NCBI GenBank assembly: GCA_963070105.1
Contig: OY718806.1
Coordinates: forward strand, 8,660,365-8,724,364
Direction: 5' to 3'
DNA: 64,000 bases
Source of the DNA: Litomosoides sigmodontis
Lineage: Eukaryota > Nematoda > Chromadorea > Rhabditida > Onchocercidae
A program made the translations under genes and the position numbers. The notes under the pieces are model-generated. The model was not told the origin of the DNA. It searched no databases and saw only the letters and a program-made list of their open reading frames with translations. Shown piece by piece: positions 1-12,790 of this stretch; positions within the stretch are counted from its first letter, which is position 1; every line of letters starts with the position of its first letter.

Positions 1-118
1 GCACCAGCGATATCATTATGTTATCTTCTGATGTAAAAAAAACAAAAAAATTGGCGTATCGTTCTGGCGTTCCTTCAGCATTGCTTGTTAATTATAAAAA
101 TATAAAAGCATTGATTCC

Positions 119-120
119 AG
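119..120 (+). promoter_or_regulatory. Candidate spliced-leader trans-splice acceptor of ubc-1
   Basis: A TTCCAG acceptor ends at 120, 18 bases before the ubc-1 ATG at 139. Nothing upstream in this window forms a joined 5' exon, so a spliced-leader acceptor is the simplest reading. It supports the chosen start. Confidence 0.5.
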
Positions 121-138
121 TGGTTTCTCGAGTGAAAC

Positions 139-1265
139 ATGACGACACCGTCACGACGACGTTTGATGCGGGATTTCAAGAAGCTCCAGGTGTGTCGTTT
201 ATTAATTGACATTATTTATGCTAATTTAACCTGATTGATTGTTTCTGAATTTTTTATAAATTATTTTTTTTAAAGGAAGATCCGCCTGCTGGTGTTAGTG
301 GTGCGCCAACGGAGGACAATATCCTCATGTGGGAGGCGATCATTTTTGGTCCTCAAGATACACCATTTGAGGATGGTACATTCAAGTTAACTCTTGAATT
401 TACTGAAGAATATCCCAATAAGCCTCCTACGGTGAAATTTGTCTCAAAAATGTTTCATCCGAATGTTTATGCCGATGGTAGTATCTGTCTTGATATTTTG
501 CAGGTATTTGTTGTATAATTTTAAACACTGCTTGAGATGAGGGTTGTGAAGAAGATGGCAGAAAACGTTATGGATGAATTTTGATATGTATAAGCCTTCC
601 GCTATTTCAGTTTACCCATTCCTTTGTAGTTCCTACTAGTCTGTTATTTACTTCAGTTGTGTTTCACATAAATGCGACAGTTTCCTTAACCAATGCAAAA
701 CAATGGTACAGTGCCTCACCATGCCTCCTTTTATAGAACAGATGGTCTCCAACTTACGATGTTGCCGCAATCCTTACTTCCATCCAATCCTTATTAGATG
801 AACCAAACCCGAATAGTCCTGCTAATTCACTCGCTGCTCAGCTTTATCAAGAAAACAGACGGGAATACGAGAAAAGAGTGCAACAAATTGTTGAACAGGT
901 TTTTAATCTTTCCCTTTGACATGAGGGATAATATATTTGAGGAAAATTATTTTAAGGAAGGTAAATTTTCTTTTATAGGTTTAACAGCTTTAGCATACAT
1001 CCATAGTATTTCTTGAACGTAGTTGGTTACAAGAAATATTCTACGGATTGCTGTTGAATTTGAATTGGGCCGATTTGATATTACAGTAGCCTGTGTTGTA
1101 ACTTGAACTATTCAGTCATGGCTTAATTTTGGAGAAAATGAGGGAGAAATGGAGACAAAAGAGGAAAGCGAAGAAGAAATGGATCATGACCGCGATGATC
1201 CACAAATGCCTTCTGCTTCTGGCGCAACACGATCGCAGAGTGGTGGTGCTTCATCCTCTACTTGA
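139..1265 (+). CDS. ubc-1: Ubiquitin-conjugating enzyme E2, UBC-1/RAD6 type
   Basis: E2 enzyme of the RAD6/UBE2A-B class. It accepts ubiquitin from E1 and, with a RAD18- or BRE1-type E3, would modify PCNA or histone H2B. Four exons: 139-189, 276-503, 737-898, 1116-1265, giving 196 residues with agreeing phases. The N-terminus begins [13 protein letters not shown] as in RAD6. The UBC fold spans about 5-150, with the HPN motif at 78-80 and active-site Cys88 in [12 protein letters not shown]-terminal acidic tail (about 152-175) follows, rich in Glu/Asp, as in yeast Rad6 and C. elegans UBC-1 but not mammalian UBE2A/B. The tail ends in a Ser-rich stretch. Length matches C. elegans UBC-1 (about 192 residues). 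The start sits just after a trans-splice-type acceptor. Confidence 0.96.
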
Positions 1266-2572
1266 TATTTTTCAATTCTTTAAAATATGAATTTAGTGTG
1301 GTCTGCTTTCCCTTCTTGGTTTACAGCTCCTAGTGTTATATTGCTTACAACTTATGACCTGTATATGACCTGTTTTATGTACCAACACTCAAACATGACT
1401 ACGTTCGTCATACGTCTGTGCAATTATGGCTTACATTTAGTATATCAGGTTTTCTAAATTCAAATCCATTGTCACCTCGTTTAAATTTGTCGCGCACATC
1501 ATTCATTTGAGTCCATTAACTTGAAGAAATGCGTGGATTGGTTTCAGCAAATAGTCTCTCTGTTACTGTTAGATTTTTATTTAGAGTTATTTCCGAGCTT
1601 AACAAATTGTAAAGAACCACGTATTTCAGCATACATCATGAACAGTATACAATTTCACAGAATCCTTAAAATGCCTGAAAAAGATGAGTAACAAAAATGT
1701 GTATAAGTCTGCTTTATTGTCTTTTCTTCAGTGTTTCAATCGAGAAGTGTATTGTTCTCTTTTAACTCCTTTATGTCAGTACCATAATAGTGAACCGTCA
1801 GTTTGATATGTTCTCTGTTCGCATTAATTAGAGAAGTTTTTTTTGCGATAGTTGACAGCACTTTATTTCTAAGTACTTGTCATCAATTCACTTTATAAAA
1901 ATTAATCTTCATTAAAAAAAACAGTAATGATATTTGCTTAATGTGCCGATAAAAATCAGTGGCAGCAAAATTATAAAACGAATTTAGAAAACCAACTTAA
2001 ACGTCCCGCAATATATTTATTTTTTCCATGTGTCATATAATTCTGATATTCTTGTATATGTGTTCTGTGTATCGTAATGTAAAGTATCGTGTTTTCCACC
2101 TAAGTATGATTCATCATGAAGGTATGGATATGTATAATTAGTTGGTTTTTATTGATTAAACATTCTTCGACTGTAACTATCATTGCAGTGGTGGCGAAAC
2201 AGATAGAAAAAAAATTTTTTTTAATATGCAATATCACATGATTTGGTGCTATACCAGTTCGTGATTTCACTATCAGAATGGGGTAGCATGATTCATAGGG
2301 TCATTTGGAGAGCAATGCTTCGCATATATGGTATTCATCCATTTTACTGTATACTTGTATCTACCGGAAATCACTGTTGTTCGAAGTATAAAAATGATAG
2401 AGAAATTGAGATTATATGTTCGTAAAATTGTTAATGTCTTAAACATTATAAATTTCGAAACGTTTAAACAAGTGATTCTGTACGTTAATTTTTCAGACTT
2501 ATTTAAGCTATCAATTTCGCTTTTCCTTTTATTGTCTTTGTGCCGTCTGGACACACTTCAGGAGGTCATAGT
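1266..2572. other. Intergenic region between ubc-1 and the TBC1D7-like gene
   Basis: AT-rich sequence holding the ubc-1 3' UTR and the upstream region of the next gene. Short open frames on both strands near 2243-2714 have no recognisable content and overlap one another. I see no other gene here. Confidence 0.6.
2560..2561 (+). promoter_or_regulatory. Candidate trans-splice acceptor of the TBC1D7-like gene
   Basis: A CTTCAG acceptor lies 11 bases before the ATG at 2573. The open frame runs through it from a non-ATG codon at 2540, but the acceptor favours 2573 as the start. Confidence 0.45.
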
Positions 2573-5195
2573 ATGGATCGATCGAGTAATTTCCGCACCA
2601 ATTTTGTTGGTCGTATGGTTGGAGACAAAGCGGAATGCAGTCGATTTCAGATTGAAGAGCAAATCCTACGCGAGGATTCTGATGTTGATCTGACAAAATT
2701 GGCGCAGTTCGCATTCAAACATTATGTTCCCAAGATTCATCGCGTACCAATTTGGAAATTATTGCTCGGTTGGTGTTCGAAAAAAAAAATGAAAATTTTT
2801 TCATCGGTTGTGGCGGGCCCAAGCTTTTCGTAGTTTATTCCGATACACCACTCTCTACTTCATTAATTCAATGTTTTTCATGTAACTCAACGTGAAAACA
2901 TTTTCCATGATGAGTGGCAGTTACGACGATAAAGACAACAGAATTTTTTTATGGACCAGTACTTACATGCTTTTAAATGTTAGTCTAAAGACATTTCTGT
3001 CCTGTGGCAGTAGTGCTGTTGGCAGATGTGTTAAAAATACGAAGATATGCCGTTGATCTTAATATTAATTTGAAATCAAGCGGTCTGATTTGAGTGTAAA
3101 TATGTTACCTTTAATATTTGTTTAGGAGTGTCGTCAACTGCACCGGAAGTGCGAAAAGATGTAATAGAACATCGAGTGCAAGAAGTTAGTTTAAAATTCT
3201 ATGTTAATTTCAAGTATTGTTGCAGCTTCTAGCCGAAGCTATCGCTCATTTGATGATGTTTATTTAGCTGAATTCATTTCGAGTCCCCTCAGTTCTAACG
3301 AACTTGGGCGAATTTGGGGGTTATTGTGAGTTTCTCATCAAATCTTCTGTCTTTGCAGTTTTTTCTTTATTATCTTTGGTTTAAATAATAAAATAAATTT
3401 TATGAGGAATTGCGCTGCAGTTTACGTTTTGTTTTCTATTTTTAAAAATGAAAGAAAAAAGCGTAAAATTTCTCATTGGTTCCTTTAAAATAATTTTTTA
3501 TTCTTTTCCCTGTAGGAAAGAAAAAATCGGATTGACTTTTTTTGGGACATCTCGGTTAGTCATTTTCTACTAACGCAGTTTTCGGCTTCATCATCATCAC
3601 TGATTCTTGCTATTTTAGGCAAAAGTCTTATTGTCTTCACTTCGCACGATGCGATTAAACACTACGAAGTCTGAGAGCAGCATGGAATTTGATTCGGAGT
3701 ATCTTCCGACGGATGTCGATATTGTTCGAATGATTCAACTCGGAAATGATACTGATGTAATGCACAACAATAAAAATGTCTCGAAAATGAATATTCAAGC
3801 ACAGTTAGCGGTGAATATTTTCGGATTATTAGATAATGTAGAATTCGGTAGCTAAATAATTTTCTTTGAATCGAAAAACGTCTCTTCCTGTTGGAAAATC
3901 TTGCTTTGTTAATTCTTTACCTAACAATTTGCTTCAGTATTTTAAGTGTTCATCACAAAATCCTCGGTGGAATTCGTGTTGTTCGTAGAAGAAATTATGA
4001 GAGGAAATTTAATTGCAGATAGCTAAACAAATGTCACTAATTTGTGAATCAAACTGGGTCGATACTTATTGGTTAACAAAGATGTTCGATGAGTTGTTAG
4101 CTCGTGTCTTCACTGAAGAGGTTCTCACAGAGGTTAGTAACTTTTCTTTTCAAGCAATTTCTGCTCAAAAAAAAGCAATTTCGTTACAGTTACCAATTTC
4201 TCTCCTCTTCTGCACTGCTGATTGTGTAATATTACAGCACTTCAGTTGAATTTTGGGTAACATAATGAAAAGATTGCACAACTAACTCATTTCGTAAAGG
4301 ATATTAGTCGTTTAGCTTTAATATCCATTGTGAATGAAACTTGTTCACTTCTCTCTATGGAACCTAAGTGAGTTTCCGTAGAGAAAAGTGAACAAGCAAG
4401 TACTGGAAAAAAATCATGTTATTTAGGTTGTCGATAACCTAAAAAGTCAGATTGACAAGGTTTATGCTGAAATTATCGATATTGATGAACCTACTTGGAA
4501 AAACATGCCACTGAATTATTGGGTGCGATGTGGTGGAGCAGCTGTTTTTGATCACGAACCATTGTTAAAGTACATTTTTCAAAACATGTGGTAATTTTCG
4601 CAGTACTTGGTTGTGCGGTTAAATTAATGATAACTTTTTCAGTTTGTGGGATAAAATATGCAGCTCTGCTGATTATGGTATAATCAAGTTGTTATCGAGC
4701 GCCATTTACAATTATCTTGTTCAAATGAAACCGTACTTAGGATTGCAGGTGGTACTATCGTCTAATTCAAAATTTAATCAGCTTATGTCTTTGATTCTTC
4801 TAATAAGAAAAGCAAATTCTCTGGCACTCAGATTTCCATAAATAATAAAACTGAGCTGCGTTTTAGACTGTACTGTTCATCAGACAATAGTGTCCAAAAT
4901 CGATAATGGATTTACTGTTACAATACGGAAGAGAACTTTGATTTTAAGCAAACACAAGTGACAGAGTTTTGATAATCACTCTCTTCGCTGCTTAAAATCT
5001 ATTAGTTCTTTTTTAAAAAGGACCGTTCCAGTAAACTACAAATTAATTTAATGATATGATGCTACATTTCAGATCAATGATTTTACGTTTGGCGGACAGA
5101 TCATGTCAGTTAAGACTCAAAATGCTATTATAAAAGGTTCGATTGATAGCATAACTCAGTCAGGAATGATTTGTTCAAAAAAATATGAAATATAA
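2573..5195 (+). CDS. tbc-7: TBC1 domain family member 7-like protein
   Basis: Rab-GAP-fold protein resembling human TBC1D7, the third subunit of the TSC1-TSC2 complex that restrains Rheb/TORC1 in animals that have it. Eight exons: 2573-2768, 3126-3184, 3516-3554, 3619-3837, 4019-4132, 4427-4569, 4643-4748, 5073-5195, giving 332 residues with agreeing phases (human protein 293). Matching blocks are RVPIWKLLLG near residue 60, a stretch around WVDTYWLTKMFDELL, NYWVRCGGAAVFDHE and LWDKICS. I see no clear IxxDxxR arginine finger or YxQ glutamine finger, so GAP activity is doubtful. The symbol follows C. elegans tbc-7 and is by resemblance. A poly(A) signal lies at 5533-5538. The third intron boundary is the least certain because a further exon-like segment lies at 3226-3325. 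Confidence 0.85.
3226..3325 (+). other. Candidate alternative (poison) exon in the TBC1D7-like gene
   Basis: This 100-base segment inside intron 2 has a TTGCAG acceptor before it and a near-perfect GTGAGT donor after it. It is open in one frame for 33 codons, including SSRSYRSFDDVYLAEF. Its length is not a multiple of three, and adding it to the mRNA brings a stop within 14 codons in the normal frame. The TBC fold aligns without it. Confidence 0.3.
4340..4396 (+). ncRNA. Intronic hairpin of microRNA-precursor size
   Basis: Arms 4340-4362 and 4374-4396 pair over 23 positions: 21 Watson-Crick, one G-U and one C-A mismatch, with an 11-base loop. The arm begins CTTGTTCACTTCTC. It lies in intron 5 of the TBC1D7-like gene on the sense strand. 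A 57-base stem-loop fits a nematode pre-miRNA. I do not recognise a known miRNA seed, and a tiny inverted-repeat element would look the same. Confidence 0.4.
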
Positions 5196-6285
5196 TGAAC
5201 GATTTTCTTGTCCCATAATTGTTGTACTTTTTTAAATGAATTCTTTTGCATGTCATTTTTGGGATACAAAAATCTTTTAGTGTTTCAGAATTTTATTTAG
5301 ACCAATTCGTGTTCGTGTTTGGTACATGGTAAAGAAAGCTTATACGTGATGACTAGTCGCGACTGTTTTTAGGAATAATACTAGGATTTCTCGAGTTTGA
5401 CCGTATAATCTCCATTGATGTATTTTGGAATCTTTTAAGTTCAAACATGAAGTCTGAGCTCTTTGAAATTACATAAAGATTCAAGAATTACTGACTCTGA
5501 TGTTTCTAAAATTTGATATTAAATGTAACAGAAATAAAATAATTTAATGAAAATTAGTTGGTGAATAAAATTATTTTTATAATCAATTAAGCCTCAATAA
5601 ATTACAAAAATTAAGTATAACAGAAATAGAACAATGCGCTTAGCTTAACTCACGTTAAATAAGGTTCCGACATAATCTACCTTGCAGACCTTCCGTTGAT
5701 GCCTGAATTGCTTGCAATACAAAGTTTGCATCTGAACTTCTGTGTCTAAAGTGTTTTTTTCCAACTTTATCAAATGTTCAGCCCAAATTTGTAGCTTTTA
5801 ATAAATTAGCTCCAAGAGTTAGCTTACTGTTATAGACAGCTCCAATTGTTGCAGTAAATGAGTGTAACTAATCCATTTGGGTGCATATAAATTGCACAAC
5901 TGGTAAGTTTTATCTGAATTGACTTTTTTCACACGGTTTGCCTTATATGAGAGTTTTCCATGGTCGTTCTTTTTTTTCCATGGCTTGTGGATGACACTCA
6001 TTGAAAAAGTTTATCCTCAGATAACCTTTTATCTTTGGAAAATTGAGTTTAATTAAATTACCTCCTTCAAAAGCGGACGAAGTGTTACGTTTCCTTCATT
6101 TTATGATGCATTAAAGTTCACATCAATAATTGACACTTGATGATGTGTTTTTTGATATGAACGAATGCGGCAAGATCACACATTCACTTGTTTCTTACAT
6201 CGACTCATACTCATGCAATTTTTATCCTTACTTGACCTTCCCACTCCCCCACTCACAACACACGGATAAATAACATAAACACGCA

Positions 6286-6339
6286 TCCACACACACACCC
6301 ACACACACACACGCACACACACACATACACACACACACA
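6286..6339. repeat. (CA)n microsatellite
   Basis: Imperfect CA dinucleotide run with occasional T or G interruptions. It creates a spurious Cys/Val-rich open frame on the minus strand. Confidence 0.9.
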
Positions 6340-8212
6340 AATATACACAAAGTCCTTCGCTCATTTCTGTATGTAACTGTTACAATACAATACATGTGAT
6401 AGTGTGTTTCGAATAAACATTTAAATTATTATTGATTCATATTTGGATGAAATTTTTATTTGAATTAATTAGCGCACGTATTATGTTATAAAAGTAGTTC
6501 GTGGTATGGTTAATTTTATAAATAACAACTAATGTAAAATGCTTTTATATCATTTCGGTATTTTTACAGTAAGTGTCAAATTACCTGTAAACTGTGCTAC
6601 GTTCACTTTATACTTGTGAAATTTTTGGTTATTTGCTTAGTAAAATTTGATATTTATAAAAGATTCATTAAAGACTGTTGTTATACGATACATTTCGTTA
6701 TAGGAAGTGAAATTTTGCTAATTCTCTGAATTAATGAAACAAATCGCACAAGATCGTTGCATAATTTCTCATTTCATTTGCATAATCACTGGAATATTAG
6801 CATGAGATTTAAGCATCTCAAAATTTCTCTAAATATTTTTGAAATAAAATTTAATTGGCTGTTATGCACTTTCAATTTAGATAGTATAAATGATTTTCAA
6901 ACTGTAACACTGAAAATTTTTTGTAATATTAATTTTTAGAAAATGCAAAATGTGATTTCCATTTTGTAAGATGACTTATGTTTCCTTAACATTCATTCGA
7001 AATTATTGGTGTAAGTTCATTTTGCTATCGAAAAATTTCTTTCATATGATATTTAATTCTTTATAAATTTCATACATATTCTTTTTTTCTCTCTCTCTCT
7101 CTCTCTCAAATTCATTTTTTTTTTCAATTTGCCTCATACAACATGTTTGCGTCAAATTTCCTCACACTGTTTTACACACACTAAACAAATAATGATATGT
7201 GAAGTAAAATGAAATGGAAATTATGATTGATAGGAATATCTTGTTAGTGATAATAATGATATGATGTGATATAACACTAAGCAGCACAACTTGCTGTAAA
7301 TAATTAATGAAAGGGGAAAACAAAAAAGAAGTCATCAATGATCTATTTGATGTGTATAACGTTGTATTTCATAGCTCAATAGCTCTATTTTTTAATTCTT
7401 TCTAATTTAAATGAAAAATGATAGGGTTGACGTGAATGACATTATACCACACAATTGAGAGATTAACATTTTTGGGCAACCTGTTTGATTGCATTTGATA
7501 CAGTTACATCACATTCATTCATTCATTCATTTAACAATGTGTTGTTGAGGGTATCATTCACGGATTATAATACTAAAAGTTAATTTTAGTTTGCTAATAA
7601 ATATTATCGTATAGCTTTTTTTTTAGAAGAAATTTCACCGCGTAAATTAATGCATGCAAAGAAATGATCCAATTGAATTGTCAAAATGTTTGCTGTTTAA
7701 ATCATCAAAATGATATAATCGAATGATTTTTCTTTTCTTTTTAGAAAATCATAATAATGTTGAGAAAAAAAGGAGCAAAAAAAAAAAGATGCAATTTTCT
7801 ATGCATTGCTGATAAAATGAAAAAAAAAAAAAAGGAAACAAAGAAAAGAGAAAGATGAGGAAATCATCTAATTACATTTTTCAAAATGTGCTTTTTTTTT
7901 TCTTTCTTTTTTTGAAAGAAAAAATTAAATTACAAAAGAAATATCTAATGAAAATGATTTGAGAATGGGTGAAAGAGAGGGGAATTTCTCAACTGTTAGC
8001 ATTCATCAATTTAATGTCTCATAACCACATTGCTTTTAACCGTACATTTCTCAGTGGTGCAGTACCTAATAAAGGAGGAAGTCGGCGTCACCACTGCTAC
8101 TATCAGTGTCATCATCATCATTATCATCGTTATCACTTTTGTACTATCATTGCTGTAAACTGTTATTATGATCGTTATAGTATTGTGACTATTTGCAGTA
8201 ATCATCTAACAA

Positions 8213-8303
8213 CGAAGAGAAAGAGAGAGAGGGGGAGAGAGAGAGAGAGAAACAGAACAGCAACAACAACAACAACAACAACAGCAACAGCAACAGCAGC
8301 AAA
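8213..8303. repeat. Compound AG / CAA-CAG microsatellite
   Basis: A purine AG-rich tract (8213-8251) is followed by CAA/CAG triplets (8258-8303). Read as protein these give Arg-Glu and Thr-Ala runs, which explains the long apparent frame here. Confidence 0.85.
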
Positions 8304-10240
8304 TGTACCATTTATTGTTTGTGTGAAGTACTGTTGCCCTGTTCATCATCCACCAACAGTTTTGGTCACAATTTTAAAACTTATATTTTCGATGATAATT
8401 TTCGTTAATCTTTGTTACCTTGTCATTAGTGACTATCATTGATACCATCTTCTTCTCTCTCTCTCTCTCTCCCTCTTACTCTCACTCCCACTTTCTTTTC
8501 TGACCTTTCTCTTTCTGTCTGACACATGTAATTAAAATTTCTTAATAATTTGTAATTTTGAAATGCAATTTAATAAATAATTTAAACATTAAATTTGAAA
8601 ATAAAAATTCTACTTTTAGCAAAATAACAACTTTTTTTTTGAATAATTTACAACTTTGAGCGTTTCCAATAACATCTTAATTTGACATTTATGTTTGAAT
8701 TTTCTTTTAAAATCAAATAAATAAAAATTGAATGAAAAATTTTTGTTGATGTTTTTTTGAGCATTACACTTTACTACTGCTAAATTGGCACGTTTATTGC
8801 TAAAAATTAATCGATCATTAAAAAATTTTTACATTTATTAAAAAATAATTATTTGTTAGTTATTTTGAAATGTAATGTGTAACTTCTTGATTTGCTCAAA
8901 ACTTTTCCTTTTTTGGCAAAAATACAAAAAAAAATTCGTGCGTACAGTAACAATTCAAATAGCTCCTCATTCAATCGATTTAAAAAAAGAAAAGAAAAAG
9001 GAAAAACGACAAAGTCTTGAAACTTGAAAGCTAAGAAAAAATTTCGATGTTATTGAATGATAAATGAAAAGATGTTTTAAGTGCTCTTTCTGAACTTCTC
9101 TTCTCTCCATTCATTTTCATTTATTCCTCTTTCGCTTCCTTTGTGCTTTTTTTTCCTCTTTCTTCTCCGTTTTTTTTTCTTGCTCTAATGAGGAAAAAAA
9201 AAATTCCATTGATGAAAAAAAAAATTCCATTGATGAAAAAAACAACCTGTCAAAAAAAAATGTCATTATGCTTGTCACTTAATTTCTCAATATATTTTTC
9301 TCTTCCTCAATAAACTGAAATAGTTCAAAATCGCTTGCTTTTTTTTTTTCAAAAACAAAAAAGGAAAGGTCTAAAATTTGAATTTTTCATTTTAAATGTA
9401 AAATATTGCATGTATTGAGTTATATTAAATGCAAATCTCGGAAATGAATTTGATAAGGAAAAAATTTTTCTTTTGCGTGCTTTTCTTGCTTACTGTTTTA
9501 CGCTGATTTATGATCTGTAAATCCAATGTTGATTTATGATCTATAAAATGAATTCAATGATTTATTGGTGGTATGAAATTGTCATGCTTTTTAGAAGCAT
9601 TACAAATAGGAACTAAAATGTTGGCAAACACAGTGGAATGCGTGGTTATGTGTCATTTTACTTCTCCTGTCCTCTTTTACTGTTAAACTTTAAAACGAAA
9701 AAAAAAACAGAAATTTTTTTGTAGTTGTTTGTTGTATTTATTGCATATTAGGACTGTTCGAGAATTTGTAATTCAAATAACTTCACGCATGATTTTTTGT
9801 TTTTATTTTAATTCTAATTTTTGCAAAAAAAAAAGAGGGATAAAGCATGCAAAAAAAAGTTCATTATTGTTGCAATGAATTCTTGCAAAAAAGGTAGAAA
9901 TGTGGAGAGGCGAACAAATGCATTTTTCTTAAAAAAAAATTTTTTTAAGTAGAAAAGATCTTTTTACTTTTCAATTTTAACTTTAAATGATAATTATTTG
10001 GAATATACTGTTTGAAAATTTTCATTTTATCAATTAATTTGTGATTTTAACGATAACTCAACATACTTATTTAGTTAATTTAAATTTTCAAATAAAACTA
10101 ACATGTTTTAGGGAAAGCAATTTCATTCTGTTGTTTAACTCATTTAATGTAGGAGACAGGAGTGATGTAAAGGCATTATGCTCAAGCATCATGAAGCATT
10201 TGGCGTTGTCCTACCACTTGTTGTTTTAATGAATGATTTT

Positions 10241-10242
10241 AG
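10241..10242 (+). promoter_or_regulatory. Candidate trans-splice acceptor of the transporter heavy chain gene
   Basis: A GATTTTAG acceptor ends 12 bases upstream of the ATG at 10255. It supports that ATG as the first codon. Confidence 0.5.
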
Positions 10243-10254
10243 CGTGGAAAAAGA

Positions 10255-12756
10255 ATGAGCGTGGATGATTCAAGGATACCGCTGTCTGACGATGCTAAAA
10301 CACCGAAAATTTACAAATTAGAAATCAAAGAATCAAACTATGATCGAGTACAGTTACTTTTTCCATCCAAAATTCTTAATGCTATTCGATCTTTCTCTTC
10401 AAACTTCACCATGTGAATTTCATGCTTTGAAATTCTCGGATGAATTGAATCCTCGGAAACATGAACCTCTCTTTCTAATATTCAACCTAACCTAATAACA
10501 AACACTCTTCAAACAGGTCCAATTCGTTTATGTGTTGTGTTAGCTGATCAAATTCTAGAAATTACTGTTAGCTTAAGTAATTTTCAATGGTATATGCCAT
10601 GCGTTTACTTAAGTTTCAATTGTTTTGCAATTTTATTTTTTATACGGTTATTTTAGTAATTTTTAATTATGTTAAATATTGATTAACCTAAATATTATCG
10701 GTAACTTTAAAAAAGTTAGCAGAAAATACTTTTTTACATGTAACATGATAGACTTGTGTTTGTCATAGTGCATTCGTCATACAGGATGAAAACGAAGTGA
10801 ACGAGCAGAAAGCGCCAAAACACTTTATTGGACTTACAAAAAATCAATTAGAGAAATGTAGTAATGATCCATTTTGGAAGACAGTTAGGTAAATTTTAAA
10901 TTTAAATTTAATTAAAATAAATTAAAACATGAATTTAAATGTGATTAGGAAACCAGTTTGAAATATCGATGAAAATAATTTGTTAAAATTCCAATTTTAA
11001 ACATTTTGTTCATTTTTTTCTAAACTTTCTTGGAGTTGAACGAACTTTTACAGGTATACAATGTTTGTGCTTTTTTGGGTAGCATGGATTTTGATGTTTC
11101 TAGCTGTTGTATTGCTCATTATATTTAGTCCAAAGTGTGCAACTCTAAAGGAACCAGAATGGTGGCGTAAACACGTTAGCTATCAGGTCAACTCATCATC
11201 TCCATATTTTATTCAATTATCAATTAAATATCCATATATCGAAGATGGCATCATCATTTTAGGAATATCAAAAAATAAATGCTATTTTGGGGACAGCTTT
11301 TCCTCACGGAGCATTACACAATAATTTTTTACATTAAAAAAATTTTTATGAATGACTTGAGAAAGACAGAACGAAAATCTTTGATTTGCTATTACAGCAA
11401 CATTAGAGTTTTTTTTTTTTTTTTGAAATAAAAATGTATAATTTTAGATATTCACACCGTCTTTCCGTGATTCCAGCAACGATGGAATTGGTGATTTCAA
11501 TGGAATTCGAGAAAAGCTTAATGATTTACGAAAGATTGGAGTAAAAACAGTTTGGGTAACACCTGTAGTAACCATACAAAAGGTTTGTTAATACACTTCT
11601 AAAAAATTCCAATCTGGACAAAAGGTTAGTAAAAAGTGATATTCATATATTTTAGGATGATTTCATCCCTCTCGATGTGACTGATTTTACAAGTGTTGAT
11701 GAACGTTTTGGTACAAAAGATGATTTGAAATCGCTGATAGACGCAACACATGAACTAGAAATGTATTTCACTATGGATTTGCCCATATCAATAACATCTA
11801 CATCACATAAATGGTTTGAATTTCTCAACAGTGATATCGTTTGATAGTGTTTGTGCGATAAAATGAAAACCCTATTAGCATCCGCTTGAATGAGGAATTG
11901 AAAATTGTGTTATAATCTTTAAAAACCATTAAATGAGTGAATGAATTTAATTTTAGGTTTAAATCAGCAAAAGAAGGTGGCGACCACATCGACTATTACA
12001 TTTGGAAGAAGTCACTGGATGTAAAAGATGATCCAAATTATACTACTGAAGAAGGCAAACAGAATGCTTATCTAACTTATGATGGCAAATATCCAGTGCT
12101 AAATTGGATCAATCCTGCTGTACAGGATAGTATGTTTGAGGTTGCAAAAAGTTTCCTTGATATGGGAGTTGATGGTTTTCATGTGGAACGCATTGGTCAC
12201 TTAATGCGACATTTGCCAAAATCGGAGGTAACATTAAATTTATAACACTCTGAGAAGAAATCATAAACTCTTGTTAGACATTTGAAAGTTCAAAAATTTG
12301 CCCACCCAATAGATTTATTAAATTCTTCTGTTAAAAAACTTACTGTGATGAATGATGTGATCTGAAACACTAACACATATCATACCTCAAATGTACCATG
12401 TCTTAGAGGAAAAATCATGTGTCCAAGATAACCACCTAAAAAATGATGCAACCTTTACGTGAGAGGAATAAATTCCATCTTCCTTTGATGCAAATTTTAA
12501 GGGGAATGCCGCAATGTCGAAAATTAATGATTTCATTGGAAGTTTACGCGATTACGCAAGTAGTAATCAAACAGCAAATAGTCGAGAAATTGTTGTATTT
12601 TCGTCATTCGATGATTTGCCCGGACTACAAGAATCTCATAGTTTCGCTTTACCACCGAATCTCACTTATGTTATCGATGATTCAGTTACCAAATTAAATA
12701 ATGTTAGTTTCTAACAAAACTATTAATTTTTTAAAAGTATGAAAAGTTGAAAATTG

Positions 12757-12790
<34 letters not shown>

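Larger units (their letters stand above)
5196..10254. other. Gene-free AT-rich region with simple repeats
   Basis: Five kilobases with no recognisable gene. It holds A/T homopolymers of 8-12 bases, especially 7.6-9.9 kb, a (CA)n tract at 6286-6339, CT tracts at 7088-7108 and 8450-8473, an AG plus CAA/CAG tract at 8213-8303, and a doubled 21-base unit around 9190-9238. The 157-codon open frame at 7969-8442 reads through these simple repeats and looks spurious. The left end holds the TBC1D7-like 3' UTR. Confidence 0.6.

Noticed and set aside
6176..6364. Minus-strand Cys/Val-rich frame
   Set aside because: Produced by the (CA)n microsatellite.
7969..8442. 157-codon open frame on the plus strand
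   Set aside because: It reads through His/Tyr, Arg-Glu and Thr-Ala runs created by ATC, AG and CAA simple repeats; composition is that of non-coding DNA.
12443..12697. Alternative frame over transporter exon 7
   Set aside because: Shadow of the real exon 12502-12702, which joins in phase with its neighbours.
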